From an uncultured Clostridium sp. (lineage in GTDB: Bacteria > Bacillota > Clostridia > Peptostreptococcales > Peptostreptococcaceae), in the NCBI GenBank assembly GCA_900539645.1, contig UQCY01000114.1, positions 1-6,161 of the forward strand: a DNA stretch of 6,161 bases. The letters are read 5' to 3'. A model generated the notes under the pieces. The model made no database searches, was not told the origin of the DNA, and saw only the letters and a list, made by a program, of their open reading frames with translations. Position 1 is the stretch's first letter; each line of letters starts with the position of its first letter. Position numbers and translations under genes: made by a program. This document shows, one piece after another, positions 1 through 5,878 of this stretch.

Positions 1-7
1 GTTGTTA

Positions 8-13
8 TATAAT
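8..13 (+). promoter_or_regulatory. Candidate -10 hexamer of the first plus-strand gene
   Basis: A perfect TATAAT lies about 10 bp upstream of the AAAGGAG ribosome binding site. The matching -35 element would fall outside the window, so only half of the promoter can be seen. If it is used, transcription starts near base 20, which leaves a very short leader and rules out the in-frame TTG at base 2 as the start codon. Confidence 0.4.
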
Positions 14-37
14 ATTATTAAAGGAGTAGTGATTTAT

Positions 38-493
38 ATGGATTTAAATACTTTTGAAGCTGATTCAATTGAGCTTCTACTTAGACAGCTTGGAGCAACA
101 GAAATTAAAAAAGTAAGAGGTATATTATACTTTATAGAGTTTGATATAGACGAAAACCTTCAGGTTTCTTATTGCTACAATATAAACAAAAAAGGAAAAT
201 ACTTCCTTCAGAGAATAAACCCATACCCAATATCAGAAGGTGTATTCGAAACTGAAAGAGAGGTAGTAACTTTTATAACTAAGGATTTAAAGAAATTCAA
301 AAATGCTAAAAATAGTAGCAACTTCAAAAAATTCTTAGAAATAACAAACAAAGTCAATAAAATGACTGATACAATAGAATATCTTTTCTTAAACTACAAT
401 GTAGATGGAGAAGATATGGATACTCTAAATAGAGAACTTGACGATATCAGCACAACTGTTGATGCTATAGAAAGTAATGCAAAAGAATTATAA
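38..493 (+). CDS. Hypothetical protein, 151 aa, unknown function
   Basis: I do not recognise this protein and assign no function. It is acidic to neutral, with no signal peptide, membrane segment or evident catalytic motif, so it is probably cytoplasmic. The N-terminal half (about residues 1-80) alternates short helical and beta-like stretches, including a hydrophobic strand-like segment GILYFIEFDI and an aromatic stretch with SYCYN. The C-terminal half is charged and mostly helical; its last 45 residues (DTIEYLF through DDISTTVDAIESNAKEL) have coiled-coil-like spacing. I chose the ATG at 38 because AAAGGAG ends 11 bases upstream. A GTG at 29 is only two bases from that site, and a TTG at 2 lies ahead of a likely -10 box. 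It is the only plus-strand gene here, converges on the NifX-like gene, and ends 8 bases before a strong terminator. The gene is certainly real by frame, ribosome binding site and terminator. Confidence 0.85.
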   Translation: MDLNTFEADSIELLLRQLGATEIKKVRGILYFIEFDIDENLQVSYCYNINKKGKYFLQRINPYPISEGVFETEREVVTFITKDLKKFKNAKNSSNFKKFLEITNKVNKMTDTIEYLFLNYNVDGEDMDTLNRELDDISTTVDAIESNAKEL

Positions 494-501
494 AAAAATA
501 A

Positions 502-530
502 CCCTCCAGTACAAACTGGAGGGCTTTTTT
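502..530. terminator. Bidirectional rho-independent terminator between convergent genes
   Basis: A perfect 9-bp GC-rich stem (CCCTCCAGT at 502-510, ACTGGAGGG at 515-523) has a 4-base loop and is followed on the plus strand by CTTTTTT. On the minus strand the same stem is followed by TTATTTTTTT, which comes from the A-run at 492-501. It therefore ends both the plus-strand gene, whose stop is at 491-493, and the minus-strand NifX-like gene, whose stop is at 537-539. Confidence 0.95.
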
Positions 531-536
531 ATTATC

Positions 537-914
537 TTAGTGATGATGTAAGCAAGTTTTGTTTATATCGAATAATATTAACTTACCTTCTTTTATAAGA
601 TCTAAATTTCCTTTTACATCTAGTAGTGAATTCCCCTGGTATACACTTATTCCAGCTTCACCAAGTTTCATCATAGCACCTTTTCCTATACCTGCTACAA
701 CAGCTACATCAACTACAGCCCCATTAAGAGCTTTTACAGGGTTGCACTGTCCTTCTGGATGTTTACCTGTTGCAGGGTCTAAATGACCGTTTTCAACAGC
801 TTCAAACTCACCTGTTTCTGTATCACATACTATAAATATTGGCGCAGTACCAAAGTGCCCATATAGTACACTGTCTAATCCTTTATCTTCTTTTACTGGA
901 AAACATATTTTCAT
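537..914 (-). CDS. NifX/NifB-type dinitrogenase cofactor-binding domain protein, 125 aa
   Basis: This is a single-domain protein of the Nitro_FeMo-Co (NifX/NifY/NifB C-terminal) family. Family members bind iron-sulfur or iron-molybdenum precursor clusters and, in non-diazotrophs, probably store, carry or help assemble metal clusters. Visible support: an N-terminal beta strand MKICFPV, the family HFG motif at residues 20-22, a Gly-rich loop AGIGKGAMMKLGEAGI at about 74-89, and the usual length of 110-130 residues. Possible ligands are Cys4, Cys30, Cys57 and a C-terminal Cys-Leu-His-His-His tail (121-125). I chose the ATG at 914, preceded by AAAGGAG. An upstream in-frame ATG at 1001 precedes the predicted promoter (958-986) and so cannot be on that transcript. 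No nif genes are visible, so a nitrogenase role is not supported. It sits 168 bp downstream of the reductase gene with its own promoter. The family call is firm; the exact function is open. Confidence 0.9.
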   Translation of the reverse strand: MKICFPVKEDKGLDSVLYGHFGTAPIFIVCDTETGEFEAVENGHLDPATGKHPEGQCNPVKALNGAVVDVAVVAGIGKGAMMKLGEAGISVYQGNSLLDVKGNLDLIKEGKLILFDINKTCLHHH

Positions 915-957
915 ATTATTTTTTCTCCTTTTTTCTATTTGTATTTTGCATAAATTT

Positions 958-986
958 ATCATATCAGAATTAATCAGCTCTGTAAA
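958..986 (-). promoter_or_regulatory. Sigma-A-type promoter of the NifX-like gene
   Basis: Read on the minus strand, TTTACA (981-986) and TATGAT (958-963) are separated by exactly 17 bp. Each hexamer differs from consensus at one position. The predicted start is near 951, giving a leader of about 37 bases that includes the ribosome binding site. It allows the NifX-like gene to be expressed apart from the thioredoxin genes. Confidence 0.75.
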
Positions 987-1019
987 ATCTTTTAAATACA
1001 TCCTGTTTAATTAGTGTCT

Positions 1020-1051
1020 ATCAATAGTAAAATTTATATCAATCTATTGAT
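1020..1051. repeat. 8-bp inverted repeat upstream of the NifX-like promoter
   Basis: ATCAATAG (1020-1027) and CTATTGAT (1044-1051) form a perfect inverted repeat with a 16-base spacer. It lies between the reductase stop codon and the NifX-like promoter, about 35 bp upstream of the -35 box. There is no T-run after it on the minus strand, so it does not look like a terminator. It could be an operator or an AT-rich coincidence. Confidence 0.35.
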
Positions 1052-1082
1052 TGTGCTATCTTCAATTGTAGAACTATTCTGA

Positions 1083-1955
1083 TTATAACATCTTTTTGCT
1101 TAAATAAGATACTGCACTAAGTCCTGCAACCTGTCCTTCTCCAGCTGCTTTCATAAACTGGTATGGTTTACCAGTACAATCGCCAGCTGCAAAACATCCT
1201 GCTATATTAGTACTCATATCTCTATTTACTTTTATGTGTGCTCCTTCTATTTCAAGTCCTGGAACTAAAACTCCAGGTGAAACACTATCTTTAAGGATAA
1301 ATACTCCATCAACGTCTATCTCTCTATCTTTTAAGACAAGCTTATTTACGTGAGTTTCACCCTCTATTTTAACAGCTTTACTAGATATAACCTCAATATT
1401 TTCACTTATATCTCCTGCACCTGTAGTTTTTTCCATATCATACACAGGTATATAGTAAGTTTTTTCTGCTATTTCGTCTATATAGTTTGCTTCTTCCTCT
1501 GCATCTGGAGTGTGTCCTATTATAGCTACAGTTTTACCTTTATAAAGAGGTGCATCACAAGTAGCACAGTATCCTACTCCTCTTCCTAAAAACTTCTCTT
1601 CACCTTCTATAGCTCTTGTAAATTCCACACCTGTACCAAGTATTACAGTAGTTGCCTCAAACATCTCCTGCCCTGACATAAGCGCAAAATAATCTCCCAT
1701 AGCATATACGTTATTTATCTTTTTATTTACTATCTCTATATCCATATCGTTTAAATGTTTCTTAAAGCTTTCCATAAGCTCAATTCCTGTTACATTAGAA
1801 AAGCCTAAGTAATTATCCACAACTGGAGCCTTCACTAATTTATTGCTTAAATTTTTTGATCCAAATACAATTATACTCTTATTTCTTATCTTTGCATTTA
1901 TTGCAGCTGATAATGCTGCTGGACCACTTCCTATTATCGCTATATCGTATCTCAT
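1083..1955 (-). CDS. trxB: Thioredoxin reductase family flavoprotein lacking NADPH motifs (ferredoxin-dependent FFTR type), 290 aa
   Basis: This cytoplasmic flavoprotein has the thioredoxin-reductase fold and should reduce the neighbouring thioredoxin through a CxxC pair. Seen directly: an N-terminal FAD-binding GSGPAA (residues 9-14), the redox centre CATCD (Cys130 and Cys133), and the C-terminal FAD motif GCFAAGD (253-259). The normal NADPH loop GxGxxA is replaced by GHTPDA (147-152). The HRRxxxR motif that binds the 2'-phosphate is absent; the equivalent stretch reads YYIPVYDME. The protein is also shorter than the usual 310-320 residues. These losses match the pyridine-nucleotide-independent, ferredoxin-linked flavin thioredoxin reductases (FFTR) known from Clostridium acetobutylicum, so I infer that ferredoxin is the electron donor. 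I chose the ATG at 1955 because AGGGTGA sits 5 bases upstream; an in-frame GTG at 1964 lies inside that site. It lies 173 bp downstream of trxA with no terminator between, so the two are probably co-transcribed. Confidence 0.92.
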   Translation of the reverse strand: MRYDIAIIGSGPAALSAAINAKIRNKSIIVFGSKNLSNKLVKAPVVDNYLGFSNVTGIELMESFKKHLNDMDIEIVNKKINNVYAMGDYFALMSGQEMFEATTVILGTGVEFTRAIEGEEKFLGRGVGYCATCDAPLYKGKTVAIIGHTPDAEEEANYIDEIAEKTYYIPVYDMEKTTGAGDISENIEVISSKAVKIEGETHVNKLVLKDREIDVDGVFILKDSVSPGVLVPGLEIEGAHIKVNRDMSTNIAGCFAAGDCTGKPYQFMKAAGEGQVAGLSAVSYLSKKML

Positions 1956-2007
1956 TAATCTCACCCTTTTTTCTCAAAACGATTATCCATCTTTTTCTTT
2001 ATAGAAT

Positions 2008-2058
2008 TAAAGATAAGTATCAATCCAATAAAATCTAAATGGAAATCACTTATCTTTA
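2008..2058. repeat. 11-bp inverted repeat in the trxA-reductase intergenic region
   Basis: TAAAGATAAGT (2008-2018) and its perfect complement ACTTATCTTTA (2048-2058) enclose a 29-base loop. The loop contains a further short TCCA/TGGA pairing. No U-run follows on the minus strand, so it is unlikely to be a terminator. It would fold in the trxA-reductase mRNA about 50 bases before the reductase start and could act as a processing, stabilising or regulatory hairpin. Confidence 0.45.
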
Positions 2059-2128
2059 TATTCTGTAATGGTTAATTTTTATGTCTAAATTTACTTAATA
2101 TCTTTTTTATCTATCTTTTATGTATTTT

Positions 2129-2446
2129 TTATAAGCTTGCTTTTATTTTGCTTATTAATCTATCTTTAGGCATGAAACCTACTATCTGATCAACAGGTTT
2201 TCCATCTTTGAAAACTATCATAGTTGGAACTGAAGATACTCCAAACTGCTGAGCTATTTCTAAACTTTCGTCTATATCTAGTTTATAGAAAGTAGCTTCC
2301 TCTTTCATATCTTCTCCTGCTTCTGCAAATACCGGTGCTAACATCTTACAAGGTCCACACCAAGTAGCGAAGAAATCTACTACTGCTACTCCACTTCCAT
2401 TTTCTACTTTATCTCTAAATTCTGCTGTATTTATAACTTTTGCCAT
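2129..2446 (-). CDS. trxA: Thioredoxin, 105 aa
   Basis: This is a classical cytoplasmic thioredoxin, a dithiol carrier that reduces disulfides in target proteins such as ribonucleotide reductase, methionine sulfoxide reductases and peroxidases. It has the full-length family size of 105 residues. Its features are the active site WCGPC (Cys30 and Cys33) after DFFATW, the buried Asp24 equivalent to E. coli Asp26, and the cis-proline Pro74 in VSSVPT. The C-terminal strand and helix (VGFMPKDRLISKI) are intact. I chose the ATG at 2446, preceded by GGAGG at good spacing; a TTG at 2461 overlaps that site. It lies upstream of the FFTR-type reductase in the same orientation and is its most likely partner. 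A candidate sigma-B-type promoter lies at 2509-2533. The CGPC active site is the standard one, unlike the variant motifs found in some glycine-reductase thioredoxins of clostridia. Confidence 0.97.
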   Translation of the reverse strand: MAKVINTAEFRDKVENGSGVAVVDFFATWCGPCKMLAPVFAEAGEDMKEEATFYKLDIDESLEIAQQFGVSSVPTMIVFKDGKPVDQIVGFMPKDRLISKIKASL

Positions 2447-2508
2447 TTTATTTCCCTCCAAATTTTTATTTTTAATTGTTTATTTTTATTTGATTTACAT
2501 TATCTATA

Positions 2509-2533
2509 ATACCCCCTTTATACATCTTCTAAC
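2509..2533 (-). promoter_or_regulatory. Candidate sigma-B-type general stress promoter of trxA
   Basis: On the minus strand GTTAGA (2528-2533) and GGGTAT (2509-2514) are 13 bp apart. The sigma-B consensus of Firmicutes is GTTTAA, 12-15 bp, GGGTAT, so the -10 matches completely and the -35 at 4 of 6 positions. No comparably good sigma-A pair is visible in the 150-bp gap; TATTAT next to it lacks a -35 at proper distance. The start would be near 2500, giving a leader of about 55 bases. Confidence 0.45.
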
Positions 2534-2559
2534 ATTTTTCTTAAAAATATTTTTTATTT

Positions 2560-2604
2560 TTATATAAATAAAAATAACTGCTAGTCTAAATCATAAACTA
2601 GCAG
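2560..2604 (-). terminator. Rho-independent terminator of the two-component operon
   Basis: An 8-bp stem (CTGCTAGT at 2597-2604 read on the minus strand, ACTAGCAG at 2578-2585) with an 11-base loop is followed on the minus strand by TTATTTTTATTT. It begins 10 bases after the histidine kinase stop codon and separates that operon from trxA. Confidence 0.85.
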
Positions 2605-2613
2605 CTATAATAT

Positions 2614-3849
2614 CTAATGTTTCTTTTGAATTTTTATAAAGAAGCTACTTCCTTCTCCGTACTCAGATGTAACACCTATCTCCACACCTATATTCTTAGC
2701 TGTAACATCTGCTATTGAAAGCCCTATCCCAGAGCCATCAATATCCTTATTTCTGACATTATCACTTCTAAAGAACCTATCAAAAAGATTTGGTATGTCT
2801 TCTTTTGATATTCCTATTCCTGTGTCATTTACAGATACAATTAAATTATCATCATCTTCCTCATCTTCTTTTACAACTATATTGATTGAATCCCCTGCTT
2901 TAGTATACTTAAATGCATTGTCGATAAATATTCTTAAAATCTGTTTAAACTTATTCTTATCTGTATATACATCAGTTTTATCGGCGAAAATATCACAAGA
3001 GAATTCTTTCTCTTGATACTCAGCTATATCAAAGTAGTCCTCTGTTATCTCATCAATAAGAGATTTCAAATCAAAAACTTCTTTATTAAGTTGCACAATT
3101 CCATCCTCTTTTGTAAGAGAAAGTAAATCATTGACCATCTTTTTAAGCCTTCTCGTTTCTTTCATAGCTATTGCAACAGTTTCTGCTTCATCACCAATAG
3201 TACTATCTGGCTTTTTAAGAAGTGATTCGAGCTTTGAAGAAACTATTGTTATCGGTGTTCTTAGTTCATGAGATGCATCCTGAATAAACTTCGCTTGATT
3301 TTTCCAAGCCGTTTCTATTGGTACTAGAGCCTTTTTTGTAAGATAAAGAGATATCATATATATAAATATCAGAGAAATTATACCTAAAAACAGTATAATA
3401 GATATTAATTTAGAAATGGAAAACATCTCTGAGTCTATATTTCTAATAATCTGTATATGGTAATCTCCTATATTTACATTTAATTCCTTAAAATAATGTC
3501 CATTTTCTCTATATTTAGTGAATACTTGATTTGTATCACTTTTCTTTTCTGGAAGAATTTTATCAAAGTAATCATTTTCTGTGTAGTATTTTATCCTTCC
3601 ATTTTCATAAATATAAACCATATCTTTGGGATCAAGCAGTTTTATTGGCTCATATTTGCTATTGTCTAGCTGCGTTATAATATGTTTAAACTCCTGTCCA
3701 ATTTCTTTATCTATATTTGTATATGTAATGTATCTAAAATAAATCATCGTAAATGCTAATAGCATCCCTAAAAAGCACATAACAACAATCATATTTATTC
3801 TTAAAAGCTTATTTTTTGTCTTTGCAAATACGTCCTTATTTATCTTCAT
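2614..3849 (-). CDS. Sensor histidine kinase, 411 aa
   Basis: This membrane-bound sensor kinase should phosphorylate the response regulator encoded just upstream. Order of parts: a short cytoplasmic start, membrane segment 1 (about 18-40), an extracytoplasmic sensor of about 105 residues (41-146) rich in Tyr, Lys and Asp, membrane segment 2 (about 147-170), then the kinase core. The core has the H-box FIQDASHELRTP with His194 as phosphate acceptor, N-box around Asn311 (IDNAFKYT), G1 box DTGIG (342-346), F-box FDRFFR (356-361) and G2 box GSGIGLS (372-378). All catalytic motifs are intact. There is no clear HAMP domain; the linker between membrane segment 2 and the H-box is only about 20 residues. 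The signal is unknown because the sensor region matches nothing I recognise. The start overlaps the regulator gene by 14 bp and has no real ribosome binding site, which points to translational coupling. A terminator follows at once. Confidence 0.95.
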   Translation of the reverse strand: MKINKDVFAKTKNKLLRINMIVVMCFLGMLLAFTMIYFRYITYTNIDKEIGQEFKHIITQLDNSKYEPIKLLDPKDMVYIYENGRIKYYTENDYFDKILPEKKSDTNQVFTKYRENGHYFKELNVNIGDYHIQIIRNIDSEMFSISKLISIILFLGIISLIFIYMISLYLTKKALVPIETAWKNQAKFIQDASHELRTPITIVSSKLESLLKKPDSTIGDEAETVAIAMKETRRLKKMVNDLLSLTKEDGIVQLNKEVFDLKSLIDEITEDYFDIAEYQEKEFSCDIFADKTDVYTDKNKFKQILRIFIDNAFKYTKAGDSINIVVKEDEEDDDNLIVSVNDTGIGISKEDIPNLFDRFFRSDNVRNKDIDGSGIGLSIADVTAKNIGVEIGVTSEYGEGSSFFIKIQKKH

Positions 3850-4510
3850 CTAATATATAACCCACTTTTCTTTTAGTTTTTATATATTTATCGTATCCAA
3901 ATTTGCTAAGCTTTTTTCTAAGATTGCTGACATATACTTCAACTATTTCTATTGTAGCATCTGAGTCTATTCCCCATATTCTGTCATAAATCTGCTCTTT
4001 AAGTAATATTGCGCCCCTATTCATTACAAAGTACTCTAAAAGATTGTACTGTTTATTCTGTAGAGTTATTTCCTCATCACCTATAAATACTCTCTTTTCA
4101 GAAGTATCTATGTACATGTCTTTAAACTGAAGTCCTGTTTTTTCAGTTAATTTTCCATTTGTCCTAAGTATTGCATATACTCTAGCTACAAGCTCCTCCA
4201 TATAGAAAGGTTTTGTTAGATAGTCATTGGCTCCTGTCTGGAATGCCTCTACCTTGTCATCTAGAGCCTCTTTTGCTGTGAGTATTAGCACTGGTGTGTC
4301 TATTCCCTTGTTCCTAGCATTTTTTAGTATTTCCATTCCATTCATACCAGGTAACATAAGATCTAGAACAACTAAATCATATATATCTTGCTCTATCATA
4401 TATAGAGCTTCTTCTCCATCCTCGCACCCTTCAACATCAAAATGCTTTGATAATTCTTCCACTATACTATCTAAAAGAGTTTTATTGTCCTCTACTGCAA
4501 GAATTTTCAT
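3836..4510 (-). CDS. OmpR/PhoB-family response regulator, 224 aa
   Basis: This is a DNA-binding response regulator, the cytoplasmic output of the two-component system. The receiver domain (1-115) holds the acidic pair Glu7-Asp8, phospho-acceptor Asp50 in VVLDLMLPG, switch Thr78 and Lys100 in TKPF, all intact. The C-terminal winged helix (about 128-222) has the family signature ending IEVYVSNLRKKL and IKTKRKVGYIL. The length is standard. The ATG at 4510 is preceded by AAAGGAGGG, a strong site. Its 3' end overlaps the kinase start by 14 bp, so the pair forms one translational unit. Upstream lie a dyad flanked by 14-base direct repeats (4528-4594), a candidate autoregulatory region. The gene 81 bp upstream (the basic ribbon-helix-helix protein) has no visible terminator, so read-through from it is possible. 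The regulon cannot be told from the sequence. Confidence 0.96.
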   Translation of the reverse strand: MKILAVEDNKTLLDSIVEELSKHFDVEGCEDGEEALYMIEQDIYDLVVLDLMLPGMNGMEILKNARNKGIDTPVLILTAKEALDDKVEAFQTGANDYLTKPFYMEELVARVYAILRTNGKLTEKTGLQFKDMYIDTSEKRVFIGDEEITLQNKQYNLLEYFVMNRGAILLKEQIYDRIWGIDSDATIEIVEVYVSNLRKKLSKFGYDKYIKTKRKVGYILDEDK

Positions 4511-4527
4511 TTTGTACCCTCCTTTAG

Positions 4528-4594
4528 TTATTTTATATTTATCATCTTTTAATTGACATAATTTTATTATGTTAATCTTTTTATTTTATATTTA
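4528..4594. repeat. 14-base direct repeats flanking a dyad before the two-component operon
   Basis: Read on the minus strand, TAAATATAAAATAA occurs at 4581-4594 and again at 4528-4541. Between them lies a dyad: ATTGACATAAT (4552-4562) and ATTATGTTAAT (4566-4576), complementary but for one position, around TTT. The left copy ends close to the response regulator's ribosome binding site, and the right copy covers the stop codon of the upstream gene. This could be an operator for autoregulation; the extreme AT content means chance is a real alternative. Confidence 0.4.
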
Positions 4595-5038
4595 GAATAG
4601 GTTTCTATGTTCTCTCAAGAAATCTTTTATTATCTGTGTAAGTACTTCATTTTTCTTAAATCCACAGTTGCTACAAAGTACATCAAAATCTTCCCAAGTT
4701 TGTCTATCTATGTTTAAATACGCTTTTTTAGTGTCTTTAAGATCTGTTTCTTCAATTACAACATCTTTGTTTTTTGTATCCTCTTCTGTAGCTGCATTGT
4801 AGCTTATAGTATCTTTAACACTTAAATACCAGTCATATACCTCACAAAGCTTATCCATATCTTCCTGTGTGATATTTATCTTTCTATCTTTTTTAGGAAC
4901 AGTCTTTTTCTTTGTAGTTGTAGTTGATTTTTTTCTTGTAGTTTTTTTCTCTTCTTTAGGAGCAGTTTCTTCTATTTCAGCTAAAGATGCAAATGAAACC
5001 TGCTGCTCTTTTTCATCTATTTTTTTCTTTCTTGCCAT
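4592..5038 (-). CDS. Small basic protein with C-terminal ribbon-helix-helix-like domain, 148 aa
   Basis: I do not recognise a named family. Three parts are visible. Residues 1-55 form a low-complexity, Lys/Thr/Glu-rich tail with a strongly basic block (about 31-53, KKTTRKKS through PKKDRK) that resembles histone-like or DNA-binding tails. Residues 55-100 are helical and acidic. Residues 105-148 read like a ribbon-helix-helix (CopG/Arc-type) fold: a strand KAYLNI, a helix TWEDFDVLCSNC, a turn with GFKKNEV, and a final helix LTQIIKDFLREH. Such domains dimerise and bind operator DNA through the strand. A CSNC pair (Cys122 and Cys125) sits at the end of the first helix and could be redox-active or bind metal. 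The ATG at 5038 follows AGGGAGA. It lies 70 bp after the AlkD-like gene and 81 bp before the response regulator, all in the same direction with no terminator. A DNA-binding role is inferred, not shown. Confidence 0.85.
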   Translation of the reverse strand: MARKKKIDEKEQQVSFASLAEIEETAPKEEKKTTRKKSTTTTKKKTVPKKDRKINITQEDMDKLCEVYDWYLSVKDTISYNAATEEDTKNKDVVIEETDLKDTKKAYLNIDRQTWEDFDVLCSNCGFKKNEVLTQIIKDFLREHRNLF

Positions 5039-5108
5039 TTTTCTCCCTCTTTCAAATTCTTTTATATTATAATTTCCAATTCTTTATTATAACTTTACTA
5101 TTTTTATT

Positions 5109-5843
5109 TTACATCTTTACAGTTTTTCTTTTCATCTCTTTTAAAGTTTCCTTGTCCTCTTTACTAACTCTGAGAGATTCCCTTGTTTTCTGTAAAGCTT
5201 TATTATATGTAAAGTCATCTAAATTACAATTATTAAAATACTCCATTGTTTTATCTCTAAATTTTACAAAACACATTGATAACAACCATGCGACCGCCAT
5301 TTTGTAGTAGTACTCATCGTCCTTTACAGTATCACAAATATTAAAAATTTCGTCTAAATACGCCTCAGATAGATAATAGTCCATAAGCATAACGATAGAG
5401 AATCTTTTTCTCCATGGATTTTTAGATTTTAAATTATCTAGTATAAAAGTGTGCATTCTATCCATATTTTTCTTAGTTATTTTAAGAGATGAGCAGAATG
5501 TATCATTTACAGACCAAGAATCAATTCTTCCTATAAAATCATCTACATAGTCGATAAGTTCCTCTATATCACAATTTTTTACATTTCCAATCACAAGACC
5601 TCTTATAAATTCTTCTTCTATATATCCATTATTATTTTTGTATGATACTTCTAAGAATTTTCGCCAATCTCCTTTTGAAATTTCAGCTGCTTTTTTTCTA
5701 AGTTCTGGAATTCTTATTCCAATAATTTTTTCTTTGCCTGGGTTTAGATTTAAAGTAAAATCTCTGTATTTTTCGTCTGCGTTATTTTTCAAATCTGTAA
5801 TAAGTCCGTTATAAGTTTCTTTATCCCAAATTACTTCTCCCAT
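5109..5843 (-). CDS. AlkD-like DNA alkylation repair protein (HEAT-repeat glycosylase family), 244 aa
   Basis: This is a cytoplasmic protein of the DNA alkylation repair family (AlkC/AlkD superfamily), built of HEAT-like helical repeats. The studied members excise 3- and 7-alkylated purines without flipping the base. Visible family features are the pair of repeats EEFIRGLVIGNV, IDSWSVNDTFCSSL, NPWRKRFSIVMLMDYYL, YYKMAVAWLLSMCFVKF and a C-terminal helix KALQKTRESLRVSKEDKETLKEMKR. Bacillus cereus AlkD uses Trp109, Asp113, Arg148 and Trp187. This protein has Trp110 and Asp114 with the same spacing, Arg145/Arg147, and Trp186, so the active site looks intact. Length matches the family (about 220-240). 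The ATG at 5843 follows AAAGGAGA. A strong promoter lies at 5964-5992 with a leader of about 110 bases that holds a Per-box-like site and a 16-bp palindrome. No terminator follows, so the basic gene downstream may be co-transcribed. Confidence 0.93.
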   Translation of the reverse strand: MGEVIWDKETYNGLITDLKNNADEKYRDFTLNLNPGKEKIIGIRIPELRKKAAEISKGDWRKFLEVSYKNNNGYIEEEFIRGLVIGNVKNCDIEELIDYVDDFIGRIDSWSVNDTFCSSLKITKKNMDRMHTFILDNLKSKNPWRKRFSIVMLMDYYLSEAYLDEIFNICDTVKDDEYYYKMAVAWLLSMCFVKFRDKTMEYFNNCNLDDFTYNKALQKTRESLRVSKEDKETLKEMKRKTVKM

Positions 5844-5878
5844 TATTTTTCTCCTTTGGATATTTGCTATAGTTTAGA

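Noticed and set aside
915..1001. N-terminal extension of the NifX-like protein from an upstream ATG at 1001
   Set aside because: The extension covers the predicted promoter (958-986), has no ribosome binding site, and family members begin at the MKI strand. The ATG at 914 has AAAGGAG in front.
1350..2038. Plus-strand open frames resembling membrane peptides opposite the reductase gene
   Set aside because: They mirror a confidently identified reductase on the other strand and have low-complexity hydrophobic content typical of AT-rich antisense.
2500..2511. ATTATCTATAAT near the trxA promoter as a PerR or Fur box
   Set aside because: The arms are only 5 bp with a 2-base centre and are in the opposite arrangement to the 7-1-7 Per box, so the match is poor.
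2554..2577. AT-only inverted repeat TTATTTTTAT / ATAAAAATAA beside the kinase terminator
   Set aside because: It is made only of A and T and lies in the U-rich tail of the terminator; it is best explained as part of that tail and low-complexity sequence.
4552..4576. Dyad before the response regulator as a terminator of the basic protein gene
   Set aside because: On the minus strand the dyad is not followed by a T-run and its stem is nearly all A-T; a T-rich stretch follows only on the plus strand, where no gene ends.
5039..5108. Two TATAAT hexamers before the basic protein gene as possible promoters
   Set aside because: Neither has an acceptable -35 hexamer 16-18 bp upstream. TATAAT is common by chance in such AT-rich gaps, so no promoter is called.
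4869..5307. Plus-strand open frames rich in Phe, Ser and Leu opposite the basic protein and the AlkD-like gene
   Set aside because: They are antisense shadows of Lys- and Glu-rich coding sequence, lack ribosome binding sites, and overlap well-supported genes.
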